DNA from: Rhodovibrio sp.
Lineage (GTDB): Bacteria > Pseudomonadota > Alphaproteobacteria > Kiloniellales > Rhodovibrionaceae
Length of the DNA stretch: 38,538 nucleotides
Direction of reading: 5' to 3'
Assembly (NCBI GenBank): GCA_007127165.1
Contig: SKZV01000228.1
Span: 1 to 38,538 of the forward strand
Of this stretch, positions 1 through 8,476 are shown one piece after another (within the stretch, counting starts at the first letter, position 1; the number at the start of each line of letters is the position of its first letter). The translations under genes were made by a program, and so were the position numbers. The notes beneath the pieces were generated by a model that was not told the origin of the DNA, did not search any database, and saw only the letters and a program-made list of their open reading frames with translations.

Positions 1-90
1 ACCGTCGCCTTGATGCGCAAAATGCTCGTGACCCTAAACGCTATGATGAGAAATCAAGAACCCTGGAAGCATGCCCCCGCAATAACATGA
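1..90 (+). mobile_element. IS110-family transposase, C-terminal fragment cut by window edge
   Basis: Reading frame 1 is open from the first base to a TGA at 88-90 and encodes 29 residues. The stretch with LMRKMLVTLNAMMRNQEPW matches the usual end of IS110/IS116/IS902 transposases, where an RKML.ILNAM..D..PW-like tail closes the protein. The rest of the transposase lies outside the window, so intactness cannot be judged. IS110 elements usually lack terminal inverted repeats, so the element end cannot be placed from sequence alone. It marks the left side of the window as a place where mobile DNA has landed. The family call rests on a short tail and is from memory, not from a search. Confidence 0.72.
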
Positions 91-102
91 AAGACACAGT
101 TG

Positions 103-127
103 CTCCCGCCGCTCTTCGCGGCGGGAG
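103..127. repeat. Perfect 10-bp hairpin between IS remnant and mutS
   Basis: CTCCCGCCGC and GCGGCGGGAG form a perfect 10-bp stem around a five-base loop. Neither strand has a T-run after the stem, so a Rho-independent terminator is not supported. It may be part of a dispersed GC-rich palindromic repeat, or a Rho-dependent end for the mutS transcript, which stops 49 nt away. Confidence 0.45.
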
Positions 128-175
128 GGTGAGGGACTGCCTTAATTTGCCACCCGCCACGTCCGCGCCGTCAAT

Positions 176-2869
176 CTACCCCCGCTCCAGCCGCCGCAGT
201 TCGTAAAGCAACTCCAGCGCCTCTTTCGGCGTCATCTCGTCCGGGTTCACCTCCCGCAGGCGAGCCTCCACCGCGCTGTCCTTCGCTTCGGCGGCAGCGG
301 CCTTGGCGGGAGGCGGCATGGCGGCGAAGAGCGGGAGGTCGTCGGCGAGCTTGGCGAGGCTATCGCTCTGCTCACCGCTTTCCAGCGTCTCCAGAACCGC
401 GCGCGCCCGCTCCACCGCCGCCGGAGGAAGGCCCGCCAGCTTGGCGACGTGAATGCCGTAGGAGCGGTCCGCCGCGCCCGCTTCGACCTCGTGCAGGAAG
501 ACCACCTCGCCCTGCCATTCCTTCACCCGCATCGAATGGCAGCTTAAGGCCGGAAGCCGCGCGGAGAGGCGGGTCAGTTCGTGGTAGTGCGTGGCGAAGA
601 GCGCGCGGCAGCGGTTGGTTTCGTGCAGGTGCTCGACGCAGGCCCAGGCGATGGAAAGCCCGTCGAAGGTCGCGGTGCCGCGTCCGATCTCGTCCAGGAT
701 CACCAGCGAGCGCGGTCCGGCCTGGTTCAGGATCGCCGCCGTCTCCACCATCTCCACCATGAAGGTGGAGCGCCCGCTGGCCAGATCGTCCGCCGCGCCG
801 ACGCGCGAGAACAGGCGGTCCACCACGCCGATCTCGGCGCTCTCGGCCGGAACGAAGCTCCCCATCTGCGCCAAGACGGCGATCAGCGCGTTCTGCCGCA
901 GGAAGGTGGACTTCCCCGCCATGTTCGGACCCGTCACGAGCCAGATGCGGCTTTCCTCCTCCGCCAGCGCGCAGTCGTTGCCGACGAAGGGGCCGTCGCC
1001 GCTCTTGCGCAAGGCTTGCTCCACCACGGGATGGCGGCCCTGCACGACGCGGAAGGCGGTGGAGTCGTCCACCTTCGGTCTGCACCAGCCTTCCACCGCC
1101 GCAAGCTCCGCCAAGCCGCACACCACGTCCAGTTCGGCCAGCGCCTCCCCGGCTTTGTCGATCTCGCGGGCGCGGGCGACGGCCTCGTCCACCAGATGCT
1201 GGAAGTGCTGCTGCTCGATGGCGAGCGCGCGCTCCCCGGCGGAGGCGATCTTCTGCTCCAACTCCGCCAATTCCACGGTGGTGTAGCGCACCGCGCTCGC
1301 CAGCGTCTGACGGTGGATATAGGTGCCGTCACCGGGCAGGTTTTCGCTCTGGCGGGGCGTCACCTCGACGTAGTAGCCGAGCACGTTGTTGTGCCGGACC
1401 TTGAGCGTTTGAATGCCGCTGTGGCTGATATATTTGGCTTGCAGGTTGGCGATGTGGCGGCGGCTTTCGTCGCGCAGCCCGCGCAGTTCGTCGAGTTCCT
1501 GCGCATAGCCGCGCGCAATGAAGCCGCCGTCGCGCGCCTGTACCGGAAGGTCGGCGGCGAGCGCCCGGCTGAAGCGTTCGACCAGCCCGTCGTGATGGCC
1601 CAGCGCCTCGCCGCATTTTCCCAAAAGCTCGGGACCGCCGCCCGCGCGCTGCACCGCCTCGCCCGCGAGTGTCCCGCGCAGAAGCCCCGCCTCGCGCAGC
1701 CCGTCGCGCAGCGCCGCCAGATCGCGCGGCCCGCCGCGCCCCACGGTCAGGCGCGACAAGGACCGCTGCACGTCCGGGCAGCGCTTGAGCCGCGCCCGCA
1801 ACTCCTGAAGCAGCCCCTCTTCCGCCAGCAGGAAGGCCACGGTTTCCAGCCGCGCGCCGATGGCCGCCGGATCGGTCAGCGGCGCCGCCAGCCAGTCCGC
1901 CAGCATCCGCCCGCCCGCGCCGGTCAGCGTGCGGTCGATGGCGGCGAGAAGCGAGCCCTGCCGCTCGCCGGTCAGGGTTTGCGACAGCTCCAGATTGCGC
2001 CGCGTCGCCGCGTCGATCTCCATCACCGCGTCGCTGGCCAGCGGGCGCGGCGGGCGCAGATGCGGCAGACTGCCCTTCTGGGTCAGCGCCACATAATCCA
2101 CCAGCGCCCCGCAGGCGGCCAGCGCCGCCCGCCCGAAGCGCCCGAAGGCGTCCAACGCCTTCACGCCGTAAAGCTCCTCCAGCCGCGCCTCGGCGTTGGC
2201 GCTGTCGAAGCGCGTGGTTGGCAGCGGGGAGAGCCTGTCCTTCCAGCTCTGGAAGGTTTCCCACAAGGCTTCGCGCTGCAAGAGCTTCTCCGGCAACAGG
2301 ATCTCCCCCGGCGAGAGCCGCGCCAAAGCGGCGGGGAGCGCGCCCGGAGCCAGCTCCTGCACCTGGAAATCGCCGGTCGAGACGTCGAGCCACGCCAGCG
2401 CCAAGCCGCCGCCCGCCTCGGCCAGCGCGGCGAGGTAGTTGTGCGCGCGGGACTCCAGAAGCTCGTCCTCGGTCAGCGTGCCCGGCGTCACGACGCGCAC
2501 GACCTCGCGCGCCACCACCGACTTGCCGCCGCGCTTCTTCGCCGCCGCCGGGTCCTCGGTCTGCTCGCAGATGGCGACACGGAAACCGGCGCGGATCAGC
2601 CGGGCGAGGTAGGCTTCGGCGGTATGCACCGGAACGCCGGCCATCGGAATGTCCTGGCCCTCGTGCTGGCCGCGCTTGGTCAGCGTGATGTCGAGCGCCG
2701 CCGCCGCCTTCACCGCGTCGTCGAAGAACAACTCGTAGAAATCGCCCATGCGGTAGAACAGCAGCCCGTCGGGGTGCTGTTCCTTGATCGCATGGTACTG
2801 CGCCATCATCGGCGACGGAGCGCGATGGGGCGCGGCTTGGCTTTGGGGGGCGCAATGGCTGTCGGGCAC
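176..2869 (-). CDS. mutS: DNA mismatch repair ATPase MutS
   Basis: MutS recognises base mismatches and small loops in newly copied DNA and recruits MutL; it acts in the cytoplasm as a dimer. The 897-residue product has the usual full length. The mismatch-binding Phe-x-Glu motif is visible as F44-Y-E46 in the N-terminal domain. The connector, core and clamp regions follow, and the ABC-type ATPase is at the C-terminus, with Walker A GPNMAGKS near residue 650, Walker B DEIGRGT near 728 and the FATHYHEL switch after it. The chosen start is a GTG at 2869. It has no convincing Shine-Dalgarno sequence, and in-frame ATGs at residues 21 and 22 (just before [11 protein letters not shown]) are reasonable alternatives. 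The gene stands alone, divergent from the diguanylate cyclase gene. Confidence 0.97.
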   Translation of the reverse strand: MPDSHCAPQSQAAPHRAPSPMMAQYHAIKEQHPDGLLFYRMGDFYELFFDDAVKAAAALDITLTKRGQHEGQDIPMAGVPVHTAEAYLARLIRAGFRVAICEQTEDPAAAKKRGGKSVVAREVVRVVTPGTLTEDELLESRAHNYLAALAEAGGGLALAWLDVSTGDFQVQELAPGALPAALARLSPGEILLPEKLLQREALWETFQSWKDRLSPLPTTRFDSANAEARLEELYGVKALDAFGRFGRAALAACGALVDYVALTQKGSLPHLRPPRPLASDAVMEIDAATRRNLELSQTLTGERQGSLLAAIDRTLTGAGGRMLADWLAAPLTDPAAIGARLETVAFLLAEEGLLQELRARLKRCPDVQRSLSRLTVGRGGPRDLAALRDGLREAGLLRGTLAGEAVQRAGGGPELLGKCGEALGHHDGLVERFSRALAADLPVQARDGGFIARGYAQELDELRGLRDESRRHIANLQAKYISHSGIQTLKVRHNNVLGYYVEVTPRQSENLPGDGTYIHRQTLASAVRYTTVELAELEQKIASAGERALAIEQQHFQHLVDEAVARAREIDKAGEALAELDVVCGLAELAAVEGWCRPKVDDSTAFRVVQGRHPVVEQALRKSGDGPFVGNDCALAEEESRIWLVTGPNMAGKSTFLRQNALIAVLAQMGSFVPAESAEIGVVDRLFSRVGAADDLASGRSTFMVEMVETAAILNQAGPRSLVILDEIGRGTATFDGLSIAWACVEHLHETNRCRALFATHYHELTRLSARLPALSCHSMRVKEWQGEVVFLHEVEAGAADRSYGIHVAKLAGLPPAAVERARAVLETLESGEQSDSLAKLADDLPLFAAMPPPAKAAAAEAKDSAVEARLREVNPDEMTPKEALELLYELRRLERG

Positions 2870-2974
2870 GGCCGGACTCGATACGGTTTCCAGGGAGGTT
2901 TGGAGAGCGGAAACCTAGCACGCGGCGGCGGGCTCGGCCTACAGGCGAGACGGTTCGCCGGGGGAGCGGAAGAA

Positions 2975-2989
2975 TTAACCTGAATTTAA
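2975..2989 (+). promoter_or_regulatory. CtrA-like binding site TTAA-N7-TTAA
   Basis: The sequence TTAACCTGAATTTAA fits exactly the full CtrA half-site pair (TTAA, seven bases, TTAA) known from alphaproteobacteria. It sits in a short AT-rich island in the mutS/GGDEF divergent gap, 28 nt before the GGDEF start codon. A third TTAA lies just downstream (2999-3002). Binding by CtrA is inferred; no ctrA gene is in the window. Confidence 0.5.
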
Positions 2990-3017
2990 GAAAAATGTTA
3001 ATAGAACGAGGGGAAGT

Positions 3018-3995
3018 ATGAGGGGATGCGACAACCTGACAGGGTGCTACAGGATGGAGGCTTTGAGCCAGGACGGCGCGTATTCGGTCGATGCGAACGT
3101 GTTCGCCTACATTGTCGAGCACTGCGCCGACGCGATTGTCGCCGTCGACGGTCAGCAAAAGATAGTGCTGTTCAACGAAGCCGCCGAAGGAATGTTCGGC
3201 TATCCGCGAGACGCCGTCCTCGGCGCCGATCTGGGTTTGCTGCTGCCGCGCGTACATCGCAAACGCCACACCGCGCTGGTCGATGCTTTCACCGAGGAGG
3301 GCATCGCGGCGCGCTACATGGGCGAGCGGGGCCGCCAGATCTCGGGGCTGCGCCGCGACGGAACGGTGTTCCCCGCGGAAATCTCGATCATGCGGTCCGG
3401 CGCGATCGACAAGCCCTTCATGGTCTCGATCATTCGCGACATGTCCGACCACCGGCATTTGGAACGCGCGCTGCAGGACCTCGCATCCACCGATTCGTTG
3501 ACCGGCGTGCTCAATCGCCGGGCCTTTACCGAGCGGGCGGAGTCGCTGCTCTCCGCCGCCGGTGAAATCGGACGGCCGCTGTCAGTGCTTCTGATGGATC
3601 TGGACCGTTTCAAGAATGTAAACGACACCTATGGGCACGCGGTCGGAGATCTGGCAATCCGGCAGGCCATCAACAGCTTTTCCGAGTGTCTACGTAAGAG
3701 CGACGTTCTAGGCCGCTGGGGTGGCGAGGAGTTTGTCGCCCTGCTGCCGCAAGCGGACGCGCAGGCAGCGGTGGCGATCGCGGAGCGGGTGCGCGAGCGG
3801 ATCGCGGAGGACCGGCTGTTCGTGGCCGACCAGCGCGCGCCGGTCACCTTCACCGCCTCGCTCGGCGTGGCGGAGCGGTGCTCCACCGATGAATCGCTAG
3901 CGAACCTGCTGGAGCGCGCCGACAAGGCCCTCTACCGGGCAAAGCACAACGGGCGCAACAAAGTCGCCCTCGCCGGGGAGGGCGAGGGCGAGTAA
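3018..3995 (+). CDS. PAS-GGDEF diguanylate cyclase
   Basis: The 325-residue protein has a PAS sensor domain at about residues 25-145 and a GGDEF domain from about 155 to the end. GGDEF domains make cyclic di-GMP from two GTP. The active-site loop is intact (GGEEF, 235-239) and the metal/substrate segment DLDRFKNVNDTYGH is present. An RxxD inhibitory I-site (R226, D229) lies at the correct distance before GGEEF, so the enzyme should be active and feedback-inhibited. There is no transmembrane segment, so it is probably cytosolic and senses through PAS. The ATG at 3018 follows GAGGGGAAG at short spacing; a second ATG at 3054 is possible. A CtrA-like box lies directly upstream, suggesting cell-cycle or motility control. 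Confidence 0.93.
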   Translation: MRGCDNLTGCYRMEALSQDGAYSVDANVFAYIVEHCADAIVAVDGQQKIVLFNEAAEGMFGYPRDAVLGADLGLLLPRVHRKRHTALVDAFTEEGIAARYMGERGRQISGLRRDGTVFPAEISIMRSGAIDKPFMVSIIRDMSDHRHLERALQDLASTDSLTGVLNRRAFTERAESLLSAAGEIGRPLSVLLMDLDRFKNVNDTYGHAVGDLAIRQAINSFSECLRKSDVLGRWGGEEFVALLPQADAQAAVAIAERVRERIAEDRLFVADQRAPVTFTASLGVAERCSTDESLANLLERADKALYRAKHNGRNKVALAGEGEGE

Positions 3996-4061
3996 TAGAG
4001 AACCGGAGGCCGCGGCGGCTCCCCGGAGGGGACATTGTGCGGAAAGCCGCCGCTCGAACGG

Positions 4062-4394
4062 TCACGCCTGACCGTTCGCGTCCATCTGGCCCCCCGTGCT
4101 CAGGCTCGAGATCAGTTCCGCGAGGCTCATGTCCGGCGGCCCGGCGTCGGTCCCGTCGAGACCGCCGCTTTGCCGCTGCGTCTCGCCGCTCTCGCCGCCA
4201 AGCTGCGGTTCCTCGGTCGAGGCACCGCCATCACGCGCCGCGAGAAGGTGATCTGGCGGAGGTCCGGCGTCGCTGGCCGCGGACAGATCCGAGGCCGCCC
4301 CGGCGACCCCGGCGCTCCGGGTCACCTCCACTCCAGGCTGGTCGCCCGCAGGCTGGCCGGTGTCTTCGATGATAATGCGCATTGCCATCGTCAT
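4062..4394 (-). CDS. Small acidic protein coupled to S8 protease (unknown function)
   Basis: No family is recognised. The 110-residue product begins with a short beta-strand-like stretch (MRIIIEDTG, residues 5-13), then a Gly/Ala/Ser/Asp/Glu-rich, probably disordered middle, and ends with a more ordered LAELISSL segment before a Gly-containing tail. There is no signal peptide or cysteine. The start is only 7 nt after the protease stop codon, and AAGGGGGG lies between the two; that ribosome site fits the third codon ATG (4388) better than the first. Such tight coupling argues for a real gene working with the protease, as its substrate, inhibitor or adaptor. It is the last gene of a three-gene unit. 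Its existence is fairly likely; its role is unknown. Confidence 0.6.
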   Translation of the reverse strand: MTMAMRIIIEDTGQPAGDQPGVEVTRSAGVAGAASDLSAASDAGPPPDHLLAARDGGASTEEPQLGGESGETQRQSGGLDGTDAGPPDMSLAELISSLSTGGQMDANGQA

Positions 4395-4401
4395 GCCCCC
4401 C

Positions 4402-6204
4402 TTACCAGCCGTGGACCGCGTAGCGGCCCTCGATGTTGACCACCTCGTTCGTCAAGTTGCGCACCGTCAGCCAGTAGGTGATGCGCGAATCGCTCGCCCG
4501 TTCGATCTGCACCTCGCTGGCGATCTGCGGTCCGCCCGGCCTCGGCGAGGTCGGCACGATCTGCCAGGTTACGTGCCAGTGCGCCGGCCAGGAGTGCGTG
4601 AACCAGCGGCGTGTGGCGTTGGCCGGGACCTGTCCGGTGAACTGGACGCCGACCCAGTCGCGGGTCTGCAACGCCATCGGGATCAGTTGACGCAAGTTCG
4701 GCCGGTTGCCGATACGCTGGCTGCGCGGGCGTCCCGGAGCGTCCGTCTGCGGCGAGCCTGACCTCCGGAGCAGTTCACGCGCCCGCGCCGGAGACAAGGG
4801 GATGCGCCCATGCGCTCGCAGTACGCCCTGTACGCAGCCGATAGCCCCGACGACGATGGGTGCGGACGAAGAGGTTCCCGAGAACTGCCGGGTATAGTGC
4901 AGGTCGCGATTGCTGCCGCCCTGAAGATCGCCGTAACCGGTCGTGACCACTTCGCGGCCCCAACCCTGCGCATCCAAAACCGCGCCGTAGTTGGAGAAGC
5001 CGAGACGCGAGCGGTCCGGCCCGTGATTCTGGTTGTTGGTTCCGGGAGGTGGCGCGCCTGCACCGACCAGCACCGAGCCGGAATCCCGCTGTGCGCGGTT
5101 GAAGGGGTTCAACCAGTCGTTCGGGAAGCCGTTGGGCTTGTTGTTGTAAATCGCCGCGTCAAGATTTTCGCCACCGTTGCCTGCCGCCGAAATGACCACG
5201 ACACCACGATTAACGGCATAACGGATCGCGGCGTAGTCGTCGGGCCACCATTCGATGGGGATGAAGCCCACTTGTCCGACACCGGTGCTGTTCGGCCCCG
5301 GACGATGCAGTTCGATCAGGATGATATCGGCCGGACGCAGCAGGTCCGCCGCTTGCCGCAGCGCCCCCGCCGTGCCGAGCCCGCCGAAGATCGACACGCC
5401 GCGCACATGGGCGTCAGGGCAAATGCCGGTGACGCCGAAGGCGTTGACGTCCCCGCCGATCTCGCCCACCACGGCGGTCCCGTGGTTGTTCCAGCCGGGA
5501 TCCTGGGAGTTCGTGCCGATGACTCCGCCCTGATTCTGCCGCAGGTCCTCATGCGCGAAGTTCCAGCCGCCCTCGATGTCGATGATGCGGACGTTGAAGC
5601 CGCGTCCGCCCCTTTGGGTCCAGGCATAGCGCGCGTCGATGCCGACCGGCGCGGCATCGAGGTAGAGCTGAAGCGCCGTGAAATCCGGGGTTTGCGAGGG
5701 CGCTTCCACCGTATCCGGCATCATTGCGTTGATCGCTTCGTCCTCTTCGAGCACCTGCTCCGCCAGGAGACCTTCCGGCGCGCCGCCGGCGCTTCCCCGC
5801 TCGATCACCTCGGCGGAGGGGTAAGCCGGGGGTTTCACATAAGCGGCTTCGACGCTGGCGCAGGCGGCGAGCTTCTGGCACAGCCCCTCAAGCGCGCTTT
5901 CCGGGGCTTCGACGCGGTAGAAGAGCGACATATCGGGAAGCTGCTCGCGGGATTCGCCACTTTGCGGCATGGCGGCCTGGGCGGCCATGATTCGCTCCTC
6001 GCTGTCGCCGAAGAGGAGTCTTGCCGTTGCCCCGGCTTCCTGCAATGCGGCTTGCAGGTCGCCGAGATCCGCGCCGGAGGCGGAGGCAACGCCGGTTGCC
6101 TGAGCGCGCAGTCCCGCTCCGGCCTTTGCGACCATGATGAGTTCCGGCTCGGAAAGTGGGTTTTGGTTGAGTGATTGGGACGTATTCTTGCCTTTTTGGG
6201 CCAT
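4402..6204 (-). CDS. S8 family (subtilisin-like) serine protease with N-terminal prodomain-like region
   Basis: The 600-residue protein has the full subtilase set: Asp209 in IIDIEGGWNFAHEDL, His241 in NHGTAVVGE, oxyanion Asn343 in SAAGNGG, and Ser445 in FSGTSSSAP. The Asp motif is unusual (D-I-E-G-G rather than D-T/S-G). Residues 20-128 look like an I9-type prodomain ending in VEAAYVKPPAYP, and the last 90 or so residues look like a beta-sandwich ending NIEGRYAVHGW. No signal peptide is visible, so cytoplasmic action or non-Sec export is possible. The start chosen is the ATG at 6204, preceded by GAAAGGT at good spacing; the frame is open upstream to 6294. It lies between a second prodomain-like gene and a coupled acidic protein gene. 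Confidence 0.92.
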   Translation of the reverse strand: MAQKGKNTSQSLNQNPLSEPELIMVAKAGAGLRAQATGVASASGADLGDLQAALQEAGATARLLFGDSEERIMAAQAAMPQSGESREQLPDMSLFYRVEAPESALEGLCQKLAACASVEAAYVKPPAYPSAEVIERGSAGGAPEGLLAEQVLEEDEAINAMMPDTVEAPSQTPDFTALQLYLDAAPVGIDARYAWTQRGGRGFNVRIIDIEGGWNFAHEDLRQNQGGVIGTNSQDPGWNNHGTAVVGEIGGDVNAFGVTGICPDAHVRGVSIFGGLGTAGALRQAADLLRPADIILIELHRPGPNSTGVGQVGFIPIEWWPDDYAAIRYAVNRGVVVISAAGNGGENLDAAIYNNKPNGFPNDWLNPFNRAQRDSGSVLVGAGAPPPGTNNQNHGPDRSRLGFSNYGAVLDAQGWGREVVTTGYGDLQGGSNRDLHYTRQFSGTSSSAPIVVGAIGCVQGVLRAHGRIPLSPARARELLRRSGSPQTDAPGRPRSQRIGNRPNLRQLIPMALQTRDWVGVQFTGQVPANATRRWFTHSWPAHWHVTWQIVPTSPRPGGPQIASEVQIERASDSRITYWLTVRNLTNEVVNIEGRYAVHGW

Positions 6205-6294
6205 GACGGTAAGACCTTTCACACTGCGGTCGCCGGAAGGGCCGAAGCGCTGGCGGCGGCCAGTTGACGCGCAGAGTCTATGAAGAGAGGTCAA

Positions 6295-6576
6295 TCAGGG
6301 GAGGCTGGCGGCGGGCTTGGCGTAAGCGCCCTCGACGCCACTACAATCCAGAAGCCTTTGCGCGGCGGTTTCCGCCTCGGCTGTACTGGGAAGTTCGGCG
6401 GTGAATATTCGCCGCAACTCCGGGTCTTGCACGCCTGGGTTTTGAGCGCGGATCTCAAGTCCGAGGGACGTCAGAACATCTTCCAGTTCGCGAACTTCCG
6501 CCGGCTTGGAGAGGCTTGGCGCGGGATCGAGCATCCAATCCGCCACGCTGGCGTCGAGATAAACGACAAGCTCCAT
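6295..6576 (-). CDS. Stand-alone protease prodomain-like protein (I9-like), paralog of the S8 N-terminus
   Basis: The 93-residue product resembles residues 20-128 of the adjacent protease. Both begin with a hydrophobic strand after Glu-Leu (MELVVYL here, ELIMVAK there), both have an LR..F..E.P-like strand in the middle, and both end in C..VE.AY.KP (CSGVEGAYAKPAA here, CASVEAAYVKPPA there). I9-type domains fold against subtilases as intramolecular chaperones and inhibitors, so a free copy could act in trans. The ATG at 6576 follows GGAGG with five intervening bases; an ATG at 6588 is an in-frame alternative. It precedes the protease by 90 nt in the same direction and is probably co-transcribed. 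The similarity was found by eye. Confidence 0.68.
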   Translation of the reverse strand: MELVVYLDASVADWMLDPAPSLSKPAEVRELEDVLTSLGLEIRAQNPGVQDPELRRIFTAELPSTAEAETAAQRLLDCSGVEGAYAKPAASLP

Positions 6577-6652
6577 TGCCGCCTCCATAACTTGCAACGA
6601 ATGATGGAATCGGCTTTGTTGTCGTTCCAACCTCGCCGCGACTTAAACATTC

Positions 6653-6671
6653 ACCAAATAGGTTATTTGGT
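6653..6671. promoter_or_regulatory. 19-bp palindromic operator-like site upstream of the protease cassette
   Basis: ACCAAATA-GGT-TATTTGGT is a perfect dyad with 8-bp arms, 76 nt before the first cassette start codon. On the minus strand a TTGACC hexamer at 6669-6674 overlaps its edge and could be a -35 element; the matching -10 (AATGTT) is poor. The local DNA is much more AT-rich than its surroundings. Binding of a dimeric repressor or activator is inferred. Confidence 0.45.
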
Positions 6672-6837
6672 CAATATACCCAAAGGTGGTGTTTATTGTC
6701 GAAATGACTAGCTTGTTTCCCTAGAAGCAAGTTGCTAAGAAATAGGGACTTGCCCGCATCCGGTATAAGATTGAAAAAGCTGATACTAGAGGACTTGGCG
6801 CAATTTCCGTCGTTATTCCGCTTTACTTGAATGGGCG

Positions 6838-7752
6838 TTACGGCGCGCGGTGGATCAAGGTGCCGGCACCGCTATCGGTAAAGGTTTCCAGTAACAGGCA
6901 GTGCGGCACCCGTCCGTCGAGAATCACCGCCGCCTCCACGCCGTTCTCAACCGCCGCGAGGCACGTTTCCACCTTGGGGATCATGCCGCCGGAGATCGTG
7001 CCGTCGGCGATCATCTCGCGAGTTTGCTGGACCGAGAGGTCCGTGATCAAGTTGCCGTCCTTGTCCAATACGCCCGGCACGTCTGTCAGCATTAACAGCC
7101 GCGACGCGGAGAGCGCGGAGGCCACGGCCCCGGCCACGGTGTCGGCATTGATATTGAACGTCTCTCCTTCCGGCCCCCAACCGATGGGCGCGATCACCGG
7201 GATCATACCGGCCTGCTCCAGCGATGTGAGTATCTGCGGATTGACGTAACGCGGTTCGCCGACGAAGCCGAGGTCGAGGATTTGTTCGATGTTGGACTCG
7301 GCATCGCGCTTGTGGCGGCGCAGCTTGGTCGCCTGGATCAGCCCGCCGTCCTTACCCGAAACGCCGATGGCGGTGCCGCCCACGGCGTTTATGGCGCTGA
7401 CGATCTGCTTGTTGATCGAGCCGGAGAGGACCATTTCGACGATGTCTACAGTCTCCGCGTCGGTGATGCGCAAGCCGTCGACGAACTTGCTCTTCACCTT
7501 CAGGCGTTCCAGCATCCGCCCGATCTGCGGCCCGCCCCCGTGTACCACCACGGGATTGATGCCGACCTGCTTCATCAACGTGATGTCGCGCGCGAAGATG
7601 TGCGAAAGCTCGGGCTCCACCATCGCATGGCCGCCGTACTTGACCACGAAGGTTCGCCCGGAATGGCGGCGCATGAACGGCAGCGCCTCGGTCAGGGTCT
7701 GCGCCGTGCGCAGCCAGTGCTTGGTTTCCGTGTAGTTTTTCGACTGGGTCAT
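6838..7752 (-). CDS. argB: Acetylglutamate kinase
   Basis: ArgB phosphorylates N-acetyl-L-glutamate with ATP, the second step of arginine synthesis, in the cytoplasm. The 304-residue product has typical length and motifs: [10 protein letters not shown] near residue 35 (nucleotide-binding Lys and Gly-rich loop), [12 protein letters not shown], the [11 protein letters not shown] segment, and a C-terminal SGGMIPKVE block. The ATG at 7752 gives MTQSKNYTE; the frame stays open upstream through engB DNA, but homologs start near here. It is the last gene of the rpmH-rnpA-yidD-yidC-engB-argB run, 14 nt after the engB stop, so it is probably co-transcribed. This linkage of argB to yidC/engB is common in alphaproteobacteria. 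Confidence 0.96.
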   Translation of the reverse strand: MTQSKNYTETKHWLRTAQTLTEALPFMRRHSGRTFVVKYGGHAMVEPELSHIFARDITLMKQVGINPVVVHGGGPQIGRMLERLKVKSKFVDGLRITDAETVDIVEMVLSGSINKQIVSAINAVGGTAIGVSGKDGGLIQATKLRRHKRDAESNIEQILDLGFVGEPRYVNPQILTSLEQAGMIPVIAPIGWGPEGETFNINADTVAGAVASALSASRLLMLTDVPGVLDKDGNLITDLSVQQTREMIADGTISGGMIPKVETCLAAVENGVEAAVILDGRVPHCLLLETFTDSGAGTLIHRAP

Positions 7753-7766
7753 GGCAGGGACGAACT

Positions 7767-8462
7767 CTAACGGTTCATGGATTCGGGCGCCAGCGCCGCG
7801 AGCTCGGCGCGCAACTCCGCAATGCCCTTGCCCGCCTGCGAGGAGGTGGCGGCTACGACCGGATGCAGGGCAATGTGGGTCTTGCGCAGGGCCTCGATTT
7901 CCGTTAGGCGCCGTTCGACGTCCGCGCCCGTCGCCTTGTCGCTCTTGGTGAGCACGAGTTGATAGGAGACGGCCGCCCTGTCCAGCGCGGTCATGACCTC
8001 CCGGTCGGCGCTCTGCACCCCCCGGCGCGAATCGATCAGCACGCAGACGCGGCGCAGCGTCGGGCGTCCGCGCAGATAGTCGCGCGTCACCTCGGTCCAG
8101 CGCGCGATCTCGGTTTTCGGCGCCTTCGCGTAACCATAGCCGGGAAGATCGACGAGAATCAGCCTGCCGCCAAGATCGAAAAAGTTGATCTGCCGCGTAC
8201 GGCCGGGCGTGTGCGAGGTCCGCGCCAAGTGGTTGCGCCCCGTGAGCGCGTTCAACAGGCTCGACTTGCCGACGTTCGAACGGCCAGCGAAGGCGATTTC
8301 CGGCAAGGCGAATTCCGGAAGTTGCTCCATCGTCGCCACGCCCGCGATAAACCCGCACGCCTGCGCGAACAGCCAGCGGCCGAACTCCGGATCGGGTTTG
8401 TCCTCTTCGGGCACCTGGTCAGGGCCTTCCGGCCGTTCGGAATCCTCGGTCATGGCGTTCAT
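7767..8462 (-). CDS. engB: Ribosome biogenesis GTP-binding protein EngB (YihA/YsxC)
   Basis: EngB is a small essential TrmE-Era-type GTPase needed for large ribosomal subunit assembly. The 231-residue product shows P-loop GRSNVGKSS (G1), the switch region TRQINFF, G3 DLPGYGYAK and G4 TKSDK in the expected order. The N-terminus is acidic and longer than in E. coli (about 45 residues before the G domain). ATG at 8462 (MNAMTED) and ATG at 8453 are both possible starts. It lies 14 nt after yidC and 14 nt before argB, inside the conserved operon. Confidence 0.95.
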   Translation of the reverse strand: MNAMTEDSERPEGPDQVPEEDKPDPEFGRWLFAQACGFIAGVATMEQLPEFALPEIAFAGRSNVGKSSLLNALTGRNHLARTSHTPGRTRQINFFDLGGRLILVDLPGYGYAKAPKTEIARWTEVTRDYLRGRPTLRRVCVLIDSRRGVQSADREVMTALDRAAVSYQLVLTKSDKATGADVERRLTEIEALRKTHIALHPVVAATSSQAGKGIAELRAELAALAPESMNR

Positions 8463-8476
8463 CGCACAGGCGCGCG

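Noticed and set aside
103-127. Intrinsic terminator for mutS
   Set aside because: The stem is strong but no T-run follows on either strand.
581-2983. 800-residue plus-strand open frame
   Set aside because: It is antisense to mutS, has Arg/Gln/His-rich composition typical of GC-rich shadow frames, and shows no domain; mutS on the other strand is unmistakable.
1329-3458. 709-residue minus-strand open frame
   Set aside because: It overlaps mutS in another frame and the antisense of the GGDEF gene; low-complexity Arg/Gly/Ala composition, no motif.
4810-6174. 454-residue plus-strand open frame
   Set aside because: Antisense of the S8 protease, whose catalytic motifs are all in place on the minus strand.
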